DNA of 64,000 nucleotides from Dyella_B sp035277725 (GTDB taxonomy: Bacteria > Pseudomonadota > Gammaproteobacteria > Xanthomonadales > Rhodanobacteraceae). How positions within the stretch are numbered: position 1 is the stretch's first letter; each line of letters begins with the position of its first letter. The translations under genes were made by a program, and so were the position numbers. Positions 1 through 7,698 of this stretch are shown here, piece after piece. Below the pieces are notes generated by a model, which saw nothing but the letters and a program-made list of their open reading frames with translations, was not told the origin of the DNA and ran no database searches. The stretch lies in the NCBI RefSeq assembly GCF_035277725.1, contig NZ_DATEJY010000222.1, forward strand, positions 1-64,000. The letters are read 5' to 3'.

Positions 1-858
1 GGTCACCAGACCCGCTACTGGAACCCGAAGATGGCCCCGTACATCTTTGGCGCCCGCGGCAAGATCCACATCATCAACCTCGAAAAGACCCTGCCGCTGT
101 TCACCGACGCGATGAACTTCCTGTCGGGTCTGGCGCAGAAGCGCGGTACCGTGCTGTTCGTGGGCACCAAGCGTTCCGCCCGCGAGGCCCTGGCTGAAGA
201 AGCTGCCCGCGCCGGCATGCCCTTCGTCACCGCCCGCTGGCTGGGCGGCATGCTCACCAACTTCCGCACCGTCAAGCAGTCCGTTGGCCGCCTGAAGGAG
301 CTGGAAGCCGCCGAAACCGACGGCAGCTTCGACAAGCTGGTCAAGCACGAAGTGCTGGCCCGTCGCCGCGAGCGCGCCAAGCTGGAAAATTCGCTCGGCG
401 GTATCAAGAACATGAATCGCCTGCCTGACGCCCTGTTCGTGATCGACATCGGCCACGAAAACATCGCCGTGCAGGAAGCCAAGAAGCTCGGCATTCCGGT
501 CATCGCGGTGGTCGATACCAACTACAACCCGGAGCTGGTGGACTACCCCATCCCGGGCAACGATGACGCCATCCGCGCTATTCAGTTGTACTCGCGCGCT
601 GCTGCCGATTCGATCCTGGAAGGCAAGGCTGCCGCGCCGGCCGCTGCCCAGGGCGACGCCAACGAATTCGTCGAGCTGGACGAGGCAGGCAACCCGGTCG
701 CGAAGGAAGAGGACGAGCGCCGTGCCACTCCGCCGCGCCGCAACGCACCGGCCAAGAAGGGCTCGGGCCGTGGCGACCGTGACGGCGGCCGTGGTGGTCG
801 CAACGACCGCGGTGGCCGTGGCGGCCGTGCGCAGCAAGACACCGCTGACGCCGACTAA
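1..858 (+). CDS. rpsB: 30S ribosomal protein S2 (5' end outside window)
   Basis: Small-subunit ribosomal protein S2. The reading frame is open from base 1, which encodes GHQTRYWNPKM, the conserved segment that lies about 16 residues into S2, so only the extreme N terminus is missing. WLGGMLTN, LENSLGGIK, PDALFVID and IPGNDDAIRA are all canonical. Family proteins such as that of E. coli (241 aa) stop shortly after the FVE segment. This one continues for about 57 more residues, first acidic and basic, then a Gly/Arg-rich stretch with several RGGR-like units and a DTADAD end. The tail resembles the RGG boxes of RNA-binding proteins, but its role is unknown. tsf follows 55 bp downstream, as in most bacteria. 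Confidence 0.97.
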   Translation, partial: GHQTRYWNPKMAPYIFGARGKIHIINLEKTLPLFTDAMNFLSGLAQKRGTVLFVGTKRSAREALAEEAARAGMPFVTARWLGGMLTNFRTVKQSVGRLKELEAAETDGSFDKLVKHEVLARRRERAKLENSLGGIKNMNRLPDALFVIDIGHENIAVQEAKKLGIPVIAVVDTNYNPELVDYPIPGNDDAIRAIQLYSRAAADSILEGKAAAPAAAQGDANEFVELDEAGNPVAKEEDERRATPPRRNAPAKKGSGRGDRDGGRGGRNDRGGRGGRAQQDTADAD

Positions 859-913
859 GTCTTAAACACGCCGGACGCATCCGCGCCCGGCGTCCCAAGT
901 TTCCGAGGATCCC

Positions 914-1795
914 ATGAGCACTATTTCCGCCCAACTGGTCAAGGAACTCCGTGAGCGTTCCGGTGCCGGCATGATGGAATGCAAAAAGGCGCTGGTCGAA
1001 AACAATGGCGATATCGAAGTCGCCATGGAATGGCTGCGCAAGTCGGGCCTCGCCAAGGCCGACAAGAAGGCTGGCCGCGTGGCCGCCGAAGGCCGCATCG
1101 TTGCCGCCCAGGCCAACGGCCATGCCGTGCTGGTCGAAGTGAACTGCGAAACCGACTTCGTCACCAAGAATCCTGACTTCGTGACTTTCAGCGACAACGT
1201 CGCCGAAATCGCGCTGAAGTCCGGCGCCAAGGACGTCGACGCACTGAAGGCAGCCGCCTATCCGGGTGGCGGCACGGTCGAAGAAGCCTCCAAGGCCCTG
1301 GTCGCCACCATCGGCGAAAACATCCAGGTTCGCCGCATGGCGCAGGTGTCCAACAACGGCGTGATCGCCAGTTACCTGCATGGCGGCCGCATTGGCGTTC
1401 TGGTGGCCCTGAAGGGTGGTTCCGACGAGCTGGCCAAGGGCATCGCCATGCACGTGGCTGCAATGAACCCGCAGTTCGTGCGCGCCGATGACGTGCCGGC
1501 CGATTTCCTGGCGAAGGAAAAGGACATCGCGCTGAGCCAGATGTCCGACAAGGAAAAGAACAAGCCGGCCGATATCCTGGAAAAGATCGTCAGCGGCAAG
1601 GTCGCCAAGATCATTTCCGAAGTCACCCTGCTCGGCCAGGCCTATGTGCTGGACACCAACGTCACCGTTGCAGACGCGCTGAAGAAAGAAGGTGCCGATG
1701 TGGTCTCGGTGGCACGCCTGGCAGTCGGCGAAGGCATCGAGAAGGTGGAAGAGGATTTCGCCGCCGAAGTGATGAAGCAGGCAGGTCTGGCGTAA
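914..1795 (+). CDS. tsf: Elongation factor Ts
   Basis: Guanine-nucleotide exchange factor for EF-Tu in the cytoplasm. The 293-aa product has the N-terminal UBA-like domain (VKELRERSGAGMMECKKAL) and the EF-Tu contact motif NCETDFV near residue 78, followed by the core and coiled-coil segments. Its length is normal for the family. The ATG is preceded by CCGAGGATCCC, which supplies a Shine-Dalgarno site. It follows rpsB as a two-gene unit and ends just before a strong hairpin terminator, so rpsB-tsf is probably transcribed apart from pyrH. Confidence 0.97.
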   Translation: MSTISAQLVKELRERSGAGMMECKKALVENNGDIEVAMEWLRKSGLAKADKKAGRVAAEGRIVAAQANGHAVLVEVNCETDFVTKNPDFVTFSDNVAEIALKSGAKDVDALKAAAYPGGGTVEEASKALVATIGENIQVRRMAQVSNNGVIASYLHGGRIGVLVALKGGSDELAKGIAMHVAAMNPQFVRADDVPADFLAKEKDIALSQMSDKEKNKPADILEKIVSGKVAKIISEVTLLGQAYVLDTNVTVADALKKEGADVVSVARLAVGEGIEKVEEDFAAEVMKQAGLA

Positions 1796-1820
1796 ATCGC
1801 CAAGACATCGCTTGAATGAA

Positions 1821-1849
1821 AAGGCCGCGGGAAACCGCGGCCTTTTTTG
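1821..1849 (+). terminator. Rho-independent terminator after tsf
   Basis: A perfect 10-bp stem AAGGCCGCGG / CCGCGGCCTT with a GAAA tetraloop, followed by a run of T. It starts 26 bp after the tsf stop codon, which is the textbook arrangement for an intrinsic terminator. Confidence 0.9.
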
Positions 1850-1862
1850 TTCTGTGTTGGAC

Positions 1863-1961
1863 ACGTAGGTCGGGGTGCGAACCCCAACTTCGTGATGCTT
1901 GCATACATGGCAATGCTGGGGTTCGCACCCCAGCCTACGTACTGCGCTAACCCAACCTACG
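1863..1961. repeat. REP-like palindromic dyad plus extra half unit
   Basis: Two facing copies of the ACGTAGGTYGGGGTGCGAACCCCA unit enclose about 27 bp, and a third half unit (GCTAACCCAACCTACGG) follows. Each arm folds on itself and the two arms also pair. The third half unit reads CGTAGGTTGGG on the minus strand and supplies the TAG stop of the VOC gene at 1957. Related copies occur elsewhere in the window at 23696, 29341, 29600, 32557, 42743 and 52048. Confidence 0.8.
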
Positions 1962-2373
1962 GGACGCCACGAAGTTCCGGCTTCGCTCTCGGCTGCAACA
2001 GATCCCACTTGTTGCCGTATAAATCCTCGAACACCGCCACGGTGCCATAAGGCTCTTCGCGCGGCTGTTCCAGAAAACGCACGCCGCACGCACGCATCGC
2101 TTCGTAGCGTGCATGGAAATCGTCAACGTGCAGGAAGAGGAACACGCGCCCACCACCCTGCTCTCCCACATAGGCGTCCTGCCCGCCGGTGCTCGCCTGC
2201 GCCAGCAGCAGACGTGTTTCGCGCGAACCGGGCGGCGCCACCAGTACCCACCGCTTGCCGCCGCCCAGCGGCGTGTCTTCGATCAGCTCGAAATCCAGGC
2301 AGCCGGTGTAGAACGCAATGGCCTCGTCGTAGTCACGCACCAGCAGTGCGACGGCAGCGATGGTGTGGTGCAT
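1957..2373 (-). CDS. VOC (glyoxalase/bleomycin-resistance) family protein
   Basis: A 138-aa single-domain vicinal-oxygen-chelate fold protein. It opens with AAVALLVRDYDEAIAFYTGCLDF, the typical first beta-alpha-beta module with the DYDEAIAFY motif, and has a second module around FLHVDDFHARYEAMRACG followed by AVFEDLYGNKWDL. These are the usual positions of the metal ligands (His/Glu). The substrate cannot be told from sequence; most relatives are annotated as glyoxalase-like or extradiol dioxygenase-like. It stands alone between tsf and pyrH on the opposite strand, and its TAG stop lies inside a REP half unit. Confidence 0.85.
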   Translation of the reverse strand: MHHTIAAVALLVRDYDEAIAFYTGCLDFELIEDTPLGGGKRWVLVAPPGSRETRLLLAQASTGGQDAYVGEQGGGRVFLFLHVDDFHARYEAMRACGVRFLEQPREEPYGTVAVFEDLYGNKWDLLQPRAKPELRGVP

Positions 2374-2428
2374 GGCGAACTCCGGCTGTGAGTGCAGTGT
2401 GAAACCTCATCAAGCATAAAAGCACGCG

Positions 2429-2457
2429 CTGACGTCTGCGACGTCCTCCGCTACAAT
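2429..2457 (+). promoter_or_regulatory. Candidate sigma-70 promoter for pyrH
   Basis: CTGACG and TACAAT separated by 17 bp, about 100 bp upstream of the pyrH ATG and after the divergent VOC gene. Spacing and -10 box are good and the -35 is moderate. It would drive the long pyrH-to-accA run. Confidence 0.5.
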
Positions 2458-2557
2458 GCCGCCGTTTTGCTTGAGGCATTTGTACGCAATGCCTGACGAT
2501 GATCCGGAACCGTCCTTACGCAGCGTTTCCGGCTTTCACCCCACAACCGGAGCCATC

Positions 2558-3280
2558 ATGAGCGACCAGCCAAAGTACCGACGCATTCTGCTCAAACTCT
2601 CCGGCGAAGCGCTGATGGGTGAAGCCGACTATGGCATCGACCCCAAGGTGATCGGCCGACTGGCCGACGAAATCATCGAAGTGCAGAAGATCGGCATGCA
2701 AGTTGGCGTGGTGATCGGTGGCGGGAATATCTTCCGCGGTGCCGGCCTGGCAGCCGCCGGCATGGATCGCGTTACCGGCGATCACATGGGCATGCTGGCT
2801 ACGGTGATGAATGCACTGGCCATGCAGGATGCGATCGAGAAACGCGGCGGCTTTGCCCGGGTGATGAGCGCCATCCAGATCCATGACGTGGCCGAGGATT
2901 TCATTCGCCGCCGCGCCATTCGCCATATCGAGAAAGGCCGCATCGTGCTGTTCGCCGCAGGCACTGGCAACCCCTTCTTTACCACCGACTCCGCCGCTGC
3001 GCTGCGCGCGATCGAGGTAGGGGCGGACCTGCTGCTAAAAGCCACCAAGGTCGACGGCGTATACACCGCCGACCCGGCCAAGCACAGCGACGCCAAGCGG
3101 TTCGAACAGCTCACCTACGACCAGGTGATCGAACGCAAGCTGGCCGTGATGGATACCGCCGCCATCGCACTATGCCGCGACCATCGCATGCCACTGCGCA
3201 TCTACGACATGACTGTGCCGGGCAACCTGATGCGCATCATGCACGGCGAGCCGATCGGCACCTTGGTCGACGCAAGCTGA
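2558..3280 (+). CDS. pyrH: Uridylate kinase (UMP kinase)
   Basis: Phosphorylates UMP to UDP with ATP in pyrimidine nucleotide synthesis; it is a hexameric cytoplasmic enzyme of the amino-acid-kinase fold. The 240-aa protein carries KLSGEALMG (phosphate-binding loop), GGGNIFRG (UMP site) and TGNPFFTTDSAA. An in-frame ATG exists at about 2489, but the start at 2558 (MSDQPKYRRILLKLSGEAL) fits family length and has GGAG just upstream. It is followed by frr, as in most proteobacteria. Confidence 0.96.
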   Translation: MSDQPKYRRILLKLSGEALMGEADYGIDPKVIGRLADEIIEVQKIGMQVGVVIGGGNIFRGAGLAAAGMDRVTGDHMGMLATVMNALAMQDAIEKRGGFARVMSAIQIHDVAEDFIRRRAIRHIEKGRIVLFAAGTGNPFFTTDSAAALRAIEVGADLLLKATKVDGVYTADPAKHSDAKRFEQLTYDQVIERKLAVMDTAAIALCRDHRMPLRIYDMTVPGNLMRIMHGEPIGTLVDAS

Positions 3281-3369
3281 CCGCCTACCTTGCTTCTCGC
3301 ACTCTCCGGGGGAGGGGGCGGGAAGTTACTGTTATACTTGCCGGCTTGCACGCCATCGGGTGATTTCAC

Positions 3370-3927
3370 ATGCTCAACGACATCAAACGCGATGCCCAGA
3401 CCCGCATGGGCAAGAGCATCGATGCCCTCAAGCACGACTTGTCCCGCCTGCGCACCGGCCGCGCAAGCACGACGCTGGTCGATGGCATCAAGGTGCCTTA
3501 CTACGGCTCGGACATGCCGCTCAACCAAGTGGCGACGGTTGCCCTGGCCGATGGTCGCTCGATCGTCATTACACCGTTCGAAAAAAGCATGGTCGGTCCG
3601 GTCGAAAAAGCCCTGCTGGCTTCCGACCTCGGCATCACGCCCACTACCGCCGGCACGGTGATTCGCCTCAACATGCCGCCGCTCACGGAGGAGCGTCGCC
3701 GCGAGCTGGCCAAACACGTGTCGCATGAAGGCGAGAATGCGAAGATCGCCATCCGCAACGTGCGTCGCGACGCCTTGCAGCAGGTCAAGGATCTGCTCAA
3801 GGAAAAGAAGATCACCGAGGACGAAGAGCGCAAGGCGGACGAAGATATCCAGAAGCTCACCGACCAGTTCGTCAAGGAAGTCGACAAACTGGCCAAGGCA
3901 AAAGAAGAAGAGTTGATGTCCATGTAA
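3370..3927 (+). CDS. frr: Ribosome recycling factor
   Basis: Splits post-termination 70S ribosomes together with EF-G. The 185-aa product has the expected three-helix bundle and inserted domain: an N-terminal helix with MGKSIDALKHDLSRLRTGRA, a middle domain with PFEKSMVGPVEKAL, and a long charged C-terminal helix ending EVDKLAKAKEEELM. The length is exactly family-typical. It lies 89 bp after pyrH, and a C-rich/G-rich stretch in that gap could fold, but no clear terminator is present. Confidence 0.97.
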   Translation: MLNDIKRDAQTRMGKSIDALKHDLSRLRTGRASTTLVDGIKVPYYGSDMPLNQVATVALADGRSIVITPFEKSMVGPVEKALLASDLGITPTTAGTVIRLNMPPLTEERRRELAKHVSHEGENAKIAIRNVRRDALQQVKDLLKEKKITEDEERKADEDIQKLTDQFVKEVDKLAKAKEEELMSM

Positions 3928-4191
3928 GGCCATCGCAGCATGCCGAGTCACCATGACCGGCATGCGCGTCCACGCCGATTGACGGAGGAGCAAAGAAGGG
4001 TGAGGGGTCCATCTTGCACTGCCACCGTCCCCATGCGGGCTCCGGGCCAACGGAACGCGTGAACCTGCTTCCGCCAGCATTGTCCCTGCAGCGGGGGCAG
4101 AACGGGGCCGATATCTGGCCTTTCGCTGGCGAATGCGGTTTCGGCAAGCTCCCGGACGCAGCAGCGTAGCCGCCACCGTTACTCTCCATCC
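3928..4191. other. Intergenic region frr-uppS, no gene seen
   Basis: 264 bp without a convincing reading frame. It is long for this otherwise compact run. I see no clear terminator or RNA; a promoter for uppS could be here but I could not identify one with confidence. Confidence 0.5.
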
Positions 4192-4938
4192 ATGACCACG
4201 ACCACGTTCAAACACATACCGCGCCATATCGGCATCGTGATGGATGGCAATGGGCGCTGGGCGAAAGCCCGTCATCGTCCGCGCAGCTTTGGCCACAACG
4301 CTGGCCGCAAAGCCGTGCGCGAAGTCGTGGAAGGCTGCATTCGCCATGGCGTGGAAGCGCTGACGCTGTTCGCCTTCTCCAGCGAGAACTGGCAGCGGCC
4401 ACCGGACGAAGTCAGCGCGCTGCTGGAACTCTTCATGCGCGCGCTGGACAAGGAAGTGGACGAACTGGACGAAAACGGTGTGCGCCTGCGCTTCATCGGG
4501 GATTTGTCCGCCTTCGACAAGGCACTCCAAAAGCGCATGATCGATGCGATGCATCGCACCTCAGGCAACATCAAGCTGCATTTGAACATCGCCGTGAACT
4601 ACGGTGGCCGCTGGGACGTCGTGCAGGCTGCACGCAAAGCGGCCATGGCGGTGGCGCAAGGCGAGCTGTCGGTGGATGACATCGACGAAGCGTCGTTCGA
4701 CCGCTGGACCAGCCTGTCCGAAGTGCCGCCGCTGGACCTGTTCATTCGTACCGGCGGCGATCATCGCATCAGCAATTTTCTGCTGTGGCAGCTAGCCTAT
4801 GCGGAGCTGTACTTCACCGAGACGCTGTGGCCGGACTTCAACCAGGCTTCACTGCAGCTTGCCATCAACGACTTTGCCCGTCGTGAACGGCGCTTCGGCC
4901 GCACCGGCGACCAGGTCGCCCAGGCAGCGGTACGTTGA
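4192..4938 (+). CDS. uppS: Undecaprenyl diphosphate synthase (cis-prenyltransferase)
   Basis: Condenses isopentenyl diphosphate units onto farnesyl diphosphate to make the C55 lipid carrier for peptidoglycan and O-antigen. The 248-aa protein has the signature HIGIVMDGNGRWAKAR with the catalytic Asp, the substrate-binding FAFSSENWQRP, and RTGGDHRISNFLLWQLAYAELYF near the C terminus. The length is normal. It is followed by cdsA, the standard neighbour. The gene makes the isoprenoid carrier although dxr, normally two genes downstream, is missing here. Confidence 0.96.
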   Translation: MTTTTFKHIPRHIGIVMDGNGRWAKARHRPRSFGHNAGRKAVREVVEGCIRHGVEALTLFAFSSENWQRPPDEVSALLELFMRALDKEVDELDENGVRLRFIGDLSAFDKALQKRMIDAMHRTSGNIKLHLNIAVNYGGRWDVVQAARKAAMAVAQGELSVDDIDEASFDRWTSLSEVPPLDLFIRTGGDHRISNFLLWQLAYAELYFTETLWPDFNQASLQLAINDFARRERRFGRTGDQVAQAAVR

Positions 4939-5110
4939 GCCGGCCTGCGCTGGCCTGGCGGCGCGGCCTGAATCTTTCTGCTCAAGGGGCGAGGAGTAAC
5001 CAAGGCATGCGTGCCGACGTGCGACGACATGTAAATCCGGCCAGCAGCCATGCCTTCCGGCGCTCCCTTTCCCGCACAGCAGCTGCCGCTGCGAGCTGCT
5101 AGGAAACTCT

Positions 5111-5938
5111 ATGCTGCGACAGCGTGTCATTACCGCCCTGCTCCTTGCGCCGCTCGCGATCCTGCTGATCCTGTTGCTGCCGACCAGCGTATTTGCCTGC
5201 CTGCTGGCCGCGGCCTTCTTGGCCGCCACCTGGGAGTGGTCGCGGCTGGCCGGCATGACAAGCCGCGCGGCACGCGGCGTACTGCTCGGTTTCGCCCTGC
5301 TGGCCTTCGTGGCTCTATGGTGGTTGCGGAGCACGCCATGGCTATGGCCCGCACTGATCGTGGCCGGCGTGGCGTGGTGGCTGCTGGTGTGCGTATGGCT
5401 ACGCCATTTCGCTTTCGCGGCGGCGCCGACTCCTGAAAACCGCAACCTGAAACTGCTGGCCGGAGCGTTCGTGGTATTTCCCGCCTGGGTGGCCGCGCTG
5501 GACATTCATGGCAGTCCATCGCACGGCCATGCATGGACTTTCCTGGCCATGCTGCTGGTGTGGGCGGCCGACACCGGCGCCTATTTCGCCGGCAGCTGGT
5601 TCGGCAAGGGCAAGCGCAAGCTGGCGCCGCAGATCAGTCCCGGCAAGACCTGGGTGGGGGTATATGGCGCCTTCGCCACCAGTTCCCTGGTGGCGGCCGC
5701 GGCCGGGTGGTTGCTGGGTGTGCACGATCTGCGCCTGCTCGGCCTGATCGTGGTCAGTATCGTGACGGTCGCCGCCTCGATCATCGGTGACCTGCTGGAA
5801 AGCCTGATGAAACGCCACGCGAACGTGAAAGACTCCGGCGCTCTTTTCCCCGGCCACGGTGGCCTGCTGGACCGCCTGGACAGTGTGTTCGCTGCCTTGC
5901 CGGTTTTTGCGCTTGGAAAGCTCTTGCTGGGGCTTTGA
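5111..5938 (+). CDS. cdsA: Phosphatidate cytidylyltransferase
   Basis: Makes CDP-diacylglycerol from phosphatidic acid and CTP in the inner membrane, the branch point for phosphatidylethanolamine and phosphatidylglycerol. The 275-aa product is strongly hydrophobic, with about eight predicted membrane segments, and contains WAADTGAYFAGSWFGK and the CDS signature KRHANVKDSGALFPGHGGLLDRLDS with its conserved Asp residues. In Xanthomonas-type genomes dxr comes next; here the next gene is rseP after 187 bp. Confidence 0.95.
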   Translation: MLRQRVITALLLAPLAILLILLLPTSVFACLLAAAFLAATWEWSRLAGMTSRAARGVLLGFALLAFVALWWLRSTPWLWPALIVAGVAWWLLVCVWLRHFAFAAAPTPENRNLKLLAGAFVVFPAWVAALDIHGSPSHGHAWTFLAMLLVWAADTGAYFAGSWFGKGKRKLAPQISPGKTWVGVYGAFATSSLVAAAAGWLLGVHDLRLLGLIVVSIVTVAASIIGDLLESLMKRHANVKDSGALFPGHGGLLDRLDSVFAALPVFALGKLLLGL

Positions 5939-6125
5939 GGCGCGCCACACCTACATCCCTCGCCAGCAAGCGGCAGGAGAGGAAAGAACGGAACTGCCGC
6001 TGCCGACCGCGGTCGATATCCCAATCCCGAGCGTACGCCACCGCGCAGCTTTTCCAGTCGCCCGGCGGGTACTTCGCAACGCTAGCTGATAAGCTTTGAA
6101 TTCCTAAGAAGACGTACCCGCTTTG

Positions 6126-7478
6126 ATGAATCCCTTTTTCGGCTCGGTGTTCTGGTTACTGGTCACGCTAGGCGTGCTGGTGACCTTTCACGAATTCGGA
6201 CACTACTGGGTCGCCCGCCGCTGCGGTGTGAAAGTGTTGCGCTTCTCGGTCGGCTTCGGCCGTGCCATCTGGAGGCGCATCGGCCGCGACGGCACTGAAT
6301 ACCAGATCGCCGCGATTCCACTCGGCGGCTACGTCAAGATGCTCGACGCGCGCGAGGGTGAGGTCGATCCTGCCGAACGCCATCAGGAGTTCACCGCGCA
6401 GCCGATCTGGAAACGCATCGCCATCGTCGCCGCCGGCCCGGGCTTCAATATCATTTTCACCATTGCCGCGTTCTGGCTGATGTTCGTCATGGGCCGCACG
6501 GACTACGCGCCGATCGTGACCGCCGCCCCGCAAAGCCTGGCCGCCGAGGCAGGCATCCATGAGGGCGATCGCCTGCTCACCGTTGGCGGCGAGCCGGTCA
6601 CCACCTGGAGCGGTTCGTACGACGTCATCGCCAACGCGCTGCTTGGCCGCACGCCCCTGGCCGTCACCGTGCGCGGCACGGATGGCACGGAACGTTCGCT
6701 GGTTCTGCCGCTCAACCGCCTGCCGGCCGGCGAAGACGTGGGGCAATACCTGGACAAGCTGGGCCTGGAACTGGCGCCGCCTCCACCGGTCGCCGCCACC
6801 GTCGAACCCGGCGATCCTGCCGCACTGGCCGGCTTGCAGGGTGGTGATCGCATCCTGCGCATCAACGGCACCGCGGTGAAGAACGATTTCAATGACATCG
6901 GCACGCTGGTGAAGGCCGCTGCCGCGAAATCGCCGCGCCTTTCGGTGGACGTCGAGCGTCATGGCAAACCGATGAACTTCATCGTCACGGCGCAGATGAA
7001 ATCCGAAAAAGGCCAGCCGGTGCAGTGGATCATCGGCATCACCAGCCCGGCCGCCGAAGTCGCCATCCAGCATTACGGCCCGGCCAAGGCGATGGTTGAA
7101 TCGCTCAGCCTCACGTGGCAGCGCACCACCGACACCTTCAGCATGGTCGGCAAGATGATTACCGGCGAGGCGTCGACCAAGAACATTTCAGGCGTCATCG
7201 GCATTGCGCAAGTCGCCAACGCGGCAGCGCAAATGGGGCTGGATCGCTTCCTGGAATTTCTCGGCCTGGTGTCACTGAGCCTGGCCATCATCAACCTGCT
7301 GCCCATTCCGGTCTTGGATGGCGGCCATCTGCTGTATTACCTTATCGAGCTGATCAAAGGCAGCCCGGTCAGCGAACGGACCATGATCGCGGGCCAGTAC
7401 GTGGGCATCGCCTTGCTGTTCACGCTGATGGGGTTGGCGTTCTACAACGACATCCATCGCATCATCCTGCCCTCGTGA
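6126..7478 (+). CDS. rseP: RIP metalloprotease RseP (site-2 protease)
   Basis: Inner-membrane zinc protease that cleaves anti-sigma-E factor RseA and remnant signal peptides. From the ATG at 6126 it is 450 aa; a TTG codon sits directly before that ATG and could serve instead. HEFGH (residues 22-26) is the zinc site in the first membrane helix. Two PDZ domains follow (about 120-200 and 215-300), and the third ligand region is PIPVLDGGHLLYY. This order and length match RseP. bamA follows after 220 bp, linking envelope stress sensing and outer-membrane assembly. Confidence 0.96.
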   Translation: MNPFFGSVFWLLVTLGVLVTFHEFGHYWVARRCGVKVLRFSVGFGRAIWRRIGRDGTEYQIAAIPLGGYVKMLDAREGEVDPAERHQEFTAQPIWKRIAIVAAGPGFNIIFTIAAFWLMFVMGRTDYAPIVTAAPQSLAAEAGIHEGDRLLTVGGEPVTTWSGSYDVIANALLGRTPLAVTVRGTDGTERSLVLPLNRLPAGEDVGQYLDKLGLELAPPPPVAATVEPGDPAALAGLQGGDRILRINGTAVKNDFNDIGTLVKAAAAKSPRLSVDVERHGKPMNFIVTAQMKSEKGQPVQWIIGITSPAAEVAIQHYGPAKAMVESLSLTWQRTTDTFSMVGKMITGEASTKNISGVIGIAQVANAAAQMGLDRFLEFLGLVSLSLAIINLLPIPVLDGGHLLYYLIELIKGSPVSERTMIAGQYVGIALLFTLMGLAFYNDIHRIILPS

Positions 7479-7698
7479 GACGGATGCGCGCCGCCTGCAA
7501 CCTCATGGTTGAGTGCTGGCCGCGGTCATCCTATTGCGTGGCAAACCTCGCGCCCTGCGCGGTGACCGGTGTCTCTTTACCGGTGCTGCCAGCGCAAGTG
7601 GGGAAAACAACATGAGGCCGGGATGATGCCGGCTTTGGAAAAAATGCAGCGGGGCGGCCGCATGACCGCCCCGTCCGAATAACACAACGGAATCGACG
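7479..7698. other. Intergenic region rseP-bamA with a GC hairpin
   Basis: 220 bp without a gene. A CGGGGCGG / CCGCCCCG stem (7650-7657 with 7666-7673, 8-nt loop) lies 25 bp before the bamA ATG. There is no T run, so it is not a classical terminator; it could limit read-through or affect bamA translation. Confidence 0.5.

Noticed and set aside
578..2089. 503-aa minus-strand reading frame over rpsB/tsf
   Set aside because: It is antisense to two certain genes and rich in His/Gly/Arg repeats typical of shadow frames in GC-rich DNA.
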